Assembly (NCBI RefSeq): GCF_938045595.1
Contig: NZ_CALIBB010000115.1
Span: 1-16,723 of the forward strand
Origin: an uncultured Campylobacter sp.
Lineage (GTDB): Bacteria; Campylobacterota; Campylobacteria; Campylobacterales; Campylobacteraceae
Reading direction: 5' to 3'
Length of the DNA stretch: 16,723 nt
In this document: positions 13,635 through 16,723 of the stretch, one piece after another
How positions within the stretch are numbered: the stretch's first letter is position 1
Layout: each line of letters opens with the position of its first letter
Translations under genes and position numbers: made by a program
Notes under the pieces: model-generated
Told to the model about the DNA's origin: nothing
Database searches by the model: none
What the model saw: the letters and a program-made list of their open reading frames with translations, nothing else

Positions 13635-13669
13635 GGAATGCTCCTTAAAATGATTTCGTTTGGGTTAAT

Positions 13670-13675
13670 TTTATA
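13670..13675 (-). promoter_or_regulatory. Putative -10 box of the dsbL-dsbI operon
   Basis: The minus strand reads GAATATAAAATT here, giving TATAAA about 36 bp before the dsbL ATG. This is a weak match, but nothing better lies closer. Confidence 0.3.
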
Positions 13676-13792
13676 TTCTCTCGCCGCCGCAAAACTCACG
13701 CTAAGATAAATTTTAGATTAAATTCGTAAAATTTGGGCTAAATTTTAGCGGAAAATATAAAAATTTGAATTATTTTTTGGATTTAAGCTATT

Positions 13793-13798
13793 TATAAT
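13793..13798 (+). promoter_or_regulatory. Putative -10 box (TATAAT) of the second assT
   Basis: GCTATTTATAATAATAGCG contains a perfect TATAAT, flanked upstream by a T-rich stretch (TATTTTTTGG, 13771-13780) at the distance usual for Campylobacter sigma-70 promoters. Note the flanking GCTATT/AATAGC symmetry, a 6-bp inverted repeat around the -10 that a regulator could use. The predicted leader is about 70 nt. Confidence 0.5.
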
Positions 13799-13875
13799 AA
13801 TAGCGTGATTTTCATGTTAGAAATATTCACTAAAATTACGGCAGTGAAATGATTTATCATTATAAAGGAGAAAAG

Positions 13876-15723
13876 ATGAAAAGAACTCTATCGTCACTCG
13901 CCCTAGCTGCGGCGCTTCTGGGCGGTCTAAGCACGGCTGCGCTCGCTATCGGCGGACCTAGCGGCGCACACATCGACTACGGCATCCCGGGCAAGATCGG
14001 CGAAGTAGTCGTAAACCCATACGACATCGCGCCTCTAACGGCGGTGATCAAAAACGGCGGATACACACTAGCAAACGTGAAAGTCACTATCGTACCAAAG
14101 CCGGGTGGTCAGGTTATCAGCTATAAAGTCGCCGATAAGCATCTGCGCACGCACGGCGGAATCCCTGTTTTTGGACTTTACCCTGACTATCAAAACACCG
14201 TCGAGGTCGAGTACGATAAAATTTATAAGGGTCAAACCGAACACGTAAAAGAAACCTATAAAATTTACGCTCCGGCGATCTATCTAGAGAGCTCTGGCAT
14301 GCCGTCTCAAAAGGGTGCGCTGTTTGATAAAATCGAAGTCGTGAAGGCTCCGAGCGCGAAATTTGCTAACCGCCTTTACTACGTAAATAACTTCGTAAAT
14401 AAAACCGGCAAAGGCACCAAAGTCGTGTGGAACAACCCTACAGGCGGCGCGATCGAGTGGAACTACAGCCCGAACAACTTCATTCTAGACACCAAAGGCG
14501 AGGTGCGCTGGTATATGGAGGCAAGTAAAATTTACGACCTCAAACAGCCCTTTAGCGCGGGCGTCATGATGGGCTTTAAACAAAACGACGACGGCGCGAT
14601 GACGTGGGGCTACGGGCAGCGATACGCCAAATACGACATAATGGGACGCGAAATCTTTAACCGCGAGCTACCTGCGAGCTACAACGACTTCTCGCACTCT
14701 ATGGACGTTGCGCAAAACGGGCATTATTTCCTGCGCGCGGCAAACGCTAACTATAAACGCGCCGACGGCAAAAACGTCCGCACCGTGCGCGACGTAATCG
14801 TCGAGGTCGATAGAGACGGCAACGTCGTAGATGATTTTAGGCTGTATGAAATTTTAGATCCGTATCGCGACATCGTGCTAAAAACGCTCGATCAGGGCGC
14901 CGTGTGCCTAAATATCGACGCTAGTAAGGCGGGTCACACTGCAAGCGCAGACGAGCTAGCCGCGATGGATACGAACGAAAAATGGGGCGACATCGTGGGC
15001 TCGGGCCCTGGACGCAACTGGGCGCACGTAAATAGCGTGGATTATGATCCAAGCGACGATAGCATCATCATCTCCAGCCGCCACCAAGACGCCGTCATCA
15101 AGATCGGCCGCGACAAAAAAGTCAAATGGATAATGGGCGCGCACAAAGGCTGGAAGGATCAGTTTAAAGGCTATTTGCTCCAGCCTGTAGATAAAGACGG
15201 CAAAAAAATCGTCTGCGAGGACGAGTACTCAAAATGCCCGGGCTACGAGAGCGAGAAAGGTGGATTTGACTGGCAGTGGACGCAGCATACGGCTTTCCGC
15301 ATCGATAGCAAGTCCAAAAAGGGCGTCGTATATCTCACCGTCTTTGATAACGGCGACACCCGCGGCATGGAGCAGCCTGCGATGGCGGGTATGAAATACT
15401 CCCGCGCGGTCGTCTATAAAATCGACGAAAAAGCTAAAACCGTCGAGCAGGTCTGGGAATACGGCAAACAGCGCGGCAGCGAGTGGTACAGCTCGGTTAC
15501 TTCGCTAGCGCAGTATCAAGACGATCTAGATAGCGTGATGGTTTACTCGGCGGTCGCGGGCATGCAGTTTGACATCGCCAAAGGCCGCCCGGTCGGCGTG
15601 CCTAGCCCTCACATCAACGAGTTTGAATGGGGCGCAAAAGAGCCGTCAATCGAAATCAAAATGACTAACGCGATGGGCTATCAGGCGTTTCCGTTTAGCC
15701 TAGAAAAGGCGTTTGAGAAGTAA
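13876..15723 (+). CDS. assT: Periplasmic arylsulfate sulfotransferase, paralogue 2 (AssT/AstA family)
   Basis: 615 residues from the ATG at 13876, which has AAAGGAG six nt ahead; the longer in-frame start at 13849 would spoil the signal peptide and lacks a ribosome site. Signal peptide 1-24 (ALA before IGGPSG). Function as for the other AssT: sulfuryl transfer between phenols through a sulfo-histidine. Active-site matches: His274 (DFSHSM), His384 (NWAHVNS), Arg402 (SSRHQD) and nucleophile His471 (WTQHTAF). Cys447 and Cys454 form the disulfide site, two residues further apart than in the first copy. Large blocks are near-identical to the first copy (VNPYDIAPLTAV, GRNWAHVNS, DPSDDSII, GRDKKVKWI, VFDNGD.RGMEQPA), but the last 75 residues are unrelated in look. 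Divergent dsbL-dsbI supply its disulfide. A strong terminator follows. Confidence 0.95.
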   Translation: MKRTLSSLALAAALLGGLSTAALAIGGPSGAHIDYGIPGKIGEVVVNPYDIAPLTAVIKNGGYTLANVKVTIVPKPGGQVISYKVADKHLRTHGGIPVFGLYPDYQNTVEVEYDKIYKGQTEHVKETYKIYAPAIYLESSGMPSQKGALFDKIEVVKAPSAKFANRLYYVNNFVNKTGKGTKVVWNNPTGGAIEWNYSPNNFILDTKGEVRWYMEASKIYDLKQPFSAGVMMGFKQNDDGAMTWGYGQRYAKYDIMGREIFNRELPASYNDFSHSMDVAQNGHYFLRAANANYKRADGKNVRTVRDVIVEVDRDGNVVDDFRLYEILDPYRDIVLKTLDQGAVCLNIDASKAGHTASADELAAMDTNEKWGDIVGSGPGRNWAHVNSVDYDPSDDSIIISSRHQDAVIKIGRDKKVKWIMGAHKGWKDQFKGYLLQPVDKDGKKIVCEDEYSKCPGYESEKGGFDWQWTQHTAFRIDSKSKKGVVYLTVFDNGDTRGMEQPAMAGMKYSRAVVYKIDEKAKTVEQVWEYGKQRGSEWYSSVTSLAQYQDDLDSVMVYSAVAGMQFDIAKGRPVGVPSPHINEFEWGAKEPSIEIKMTNAMGYQAFPFSLEKAFEK

Positions 15724-15737
15724 AATTTTAAAATTTA

Positions 15738-15771
15738 GCGGCCGTGTTTCAAGCGCGGCCGCTTTTGTTTT
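15738..15771 (+). terminator. Rho-independent terminator of the second assT
   Basis: GCGGCCGTG (15738-15746) pairs with CGCGGCCGC (15754-15762), nine pairs with one G-U, around a 7-nt loop, followed immediately by TTTTGTTTT. It starts 15 bp after the stop codon. This is the clearest intrinsic terminator in the window. Confidence 0.9.
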
Positions 15772-15923
15772 AGATTATGGTCAAATTCTACACATCTACT
15801 CGATAGAATTTCATCCGAATTTGCTAAATTTTATCCCTCGGTACGGCAAAATTTAGCCGAAAACATAGCTCTTTATTCTAGATAAAATTTAATCATCGGA
15901 TTTGCGATTTCGCGCTCTGCTTT

Positions 15924-15932
15924 TGTTATAAT
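15924..15932 (+). promoter_or_regulatory. Extended -10 promoter (TGTTATAAT) upstream of the DUF2695 gene
   Basis: TTTTGTTATAATTTC has a perfect TATAAT (15927-15932) preceded by TG one base upstream. A start near 15939 leaves about 150 nt before the GTG start of the DUF2695 gene, which suggests either a long leader or another reading frame in between. Confidence 0.5.
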
Positions 15933-15933
15933 T

Positions 15934-16036
15934 TCGCTCTGCTAAAATTAATAAGCATTATTTCGGTATAGACGAGCTAGCGCATGGTTTGGATGAAATT
16001 TACATCCCGCTTGAGGGCTGGGGACGACGGGTATGA
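15934..16036 (+). other. Possible reading-frame remnant before the DUF2695 gene
   Basis: The plus frame that reads YFGIDELAHGLDEIYIPL and ends in EGWGRRV is open from 15934 to a TGA at 16034-16036. It looks protein-like in composition and codon choice but has no ATG, GTG or ribosome site at its left; TTG at 15986 would leave only 16 residues. Its TGA overlaps an ATG at 16033 (ATGA), a typical coupling arrangement with the next frame. It may be the tail of a decayed gene. I do not recognise the family. Confidence 0.3.
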
Positions 16037-16092
16037 GGTTAATGCGCCCAAAGGATATTCGTGCGGCAAGGCGGCGCAGCAAAGGAGAAATA

Positions 16093-16380
16093 GTGGAAAA
16101 ATCCAGAAAAAAGGAACTCAAAAAGCTCGCGGCACAGCGGCAGTGCGAGCTTTTTGAAAAGAGCCTGCCGATGAGCAGGGCGGAGTTTGAGCGGCTATTT
16201 GAGTTCTTAGACGAGGGCTTGGCGCATCGTGGCTGCGACGGCACGCATAGGCTCACGTTGGAGTTTTTGCGAGCTCGCTGCGCGTCGAATGAAGCGGCGG
16301 TTTTGGACTTTTGCGAGCAAAACGGCGGATATTGTGATTGCGAAGTTCTAAGCAACGTGCAAGATTGCTTCGAGTTTTAG
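16093..16380 (+). CDS. DUF2695 family protein
   Basis: 95 residues from a GTG start at 16093, chosen because AAAGGAG lies 5 nt ahead; the in-frame ATG at 16033 would add 20 basic residues and has no ribosome site, although it overlaps a preceding stop as ATGA. Layout: basic N-terminal helix (EKSRKKELKKLAAQRQ), helix with LPMSRAEFERLFEFLDE, then C..THRLTLEFL and the signature C-terminal block FCEQNGGYCDCEVLSNV. The conserved CDCEVLxNV end with its Cys pair, and the preceding Cys/His residues (CDGTH), suggest a small metal-binding or thiol-rich domain. DUF2695 has no assigned function that I know of. Soluble, no signal peptide, so not part of the periplasmic AssT block. It stands alone with its own probable promoter. 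Confidence 0.8.
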   Translation: MEKSRKKELKKLAAQRQCELFEKSLPMSRAEFERLFEFLDEGLAHRGCDGTHRLTLEFLRARCASNEAAVLDFCEQNGGYCDCEVLSNVQDCFEF

Positions 16381-16723
16381 GGAGCTGTGCGCAGGGAGAT
16401 ATGGTTTCGCAAGCGTCGTTTCAAAGAGGCAGTGCGTAAAATTTAGTAAAATTCTAGTGGCGCGAGGGCTCAAAAGTAGGGCTAAAGCAGCGTTTGCGGT
16501 GCGAACTGCCGCCGTGCAATAAGCACAAAACCTACCGCGCCAAACACGCGGGACTTTTGTAGAATTAATGCTCTAGTTTTTAAATTTGACGCAAAAGGCG
16601 GGCAGCCTGTCGTCAAAACGGCAATTAAAGTGTGGTGTGACGGGACTTGTATGGACTTAAGGGCGGTATGCTCGCTTAATTTAACGATACAAGACGGCGC
16701 GGAGACCTGGAGTTTGCCCCCTT
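16381..16723. other. No supported gene; open frames on both strands to the window edge
   Basis: The final 343 bp hold no ribosome site and start that I can defend. The plus strand is open from about 16486 to the edge (ending SLNLTIQDGAETWSLPP) and the minus strand is open over nearly the same bases (VPSHHTLIAVLTTGCPPF, then SRVFGAVGFVLIARR). Either could be the edge of a gene whose start lies outside, or repeat-derived sequence. A weak stem, CCGCG/CGCGG (16535-16551), is followed by a few T. Confidence 0.3.

Noticed and set aside
13849..13875. Upstream ATG as start of the second AssT
   Set aside because: The nine extra residues include the translated ribosome site (AAAGGAG) of the better ATG at 13876 and would misplace the signal peptide.
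16486..16723. Partial gene at the right edge on either strand
   Set aside because: Both strands are open over the same bases, with no start signal or recognisable family, so a choice cannot be defended.
1..16723. CRISPR array, tRNA, rRNA or riboswitch
   Set aside because: No regularly spaced repeats, no cloverleaf and no conserved RNA motifs were found on either strand by eye.

Overview
The window looks like a chromosome segment of an oral-type Campylobacter (relatives of C. showae, C. rectus, C. curvus or C. gracilis), joined at its left end to about 2.1 kb of foreign-looking, AT-rich DNA. The Campylobacter assignment from about 2.2 kb onward rests on three things: intergenic DNA full of AAATTT/TTAAATTT words, periplasmic arylsulfate sulfotransferases with a dedicated DsbA/DsbI thiol-oxidation pair, and protein and codon style. 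The species is not determinable from what I can see.

Left end (1-2100, all minus strand): the start of a secreted protein cut by the window edge, then a 603-residue polytopic membrane protein resembling streptococcal GT-C-like envelope proteins. Both use strong AGGAG/GGGAG ribosome sites with probable TTG starts, and base composition is far more AT-rich than the rest. An AT-rich junction (2101-2517) with a 16-bp direct repeat leads into a tyrosine recombinase (2518-3672). This is either horizontal acquisition or an assembly chimera.

Middle (3673-5789): a short-dehydrogenase-like (NAD(P)-binding) gene broken by one in-frame TAA, then a minus-strand protein with a divergent formylglycine-generating-enzyme (SUMF1)-like layout and two CxFCGG motifs.

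Main block (5900-15770): a periplasmic sulfuryl-transfer neighbourhood. There are two AssT paralogues (6050-7822 and 13876-15723), a DsbA-like oxidase with CPHC (8997-9647), a DsbL-like oxidase with CPFC followed by DsbI (13634-12345, divergent from the second AssT), an orphan TupA-like periplasmic binding protein (8834-7992), and a sensor kinase/response regulator pair (12305-9968). The likely logic is that DsbI recharges DsbL with oxidising equivalents from quinone, DsbL/DsbA form the disulfide that AssT needs, and AssT moves sulfate between phenolic compounds in the periplasm. The two-component pair is a candidate regulator of the block by position only.

Right end (15771-16723): a DUF2695 protein preceded by an untypical reading-frame remnant, then a stretch with no gene I can support. 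Notable non-coding structures are a roughly 100-bp imperfect palindrome (9854-9953), a perfect 26-bp palindrome abutting a possibly leaderless kinase gene (12321-12346), and two overlapping hairpins (7855-7913). No tRNA, rRNA or CRISPR array was recognised.
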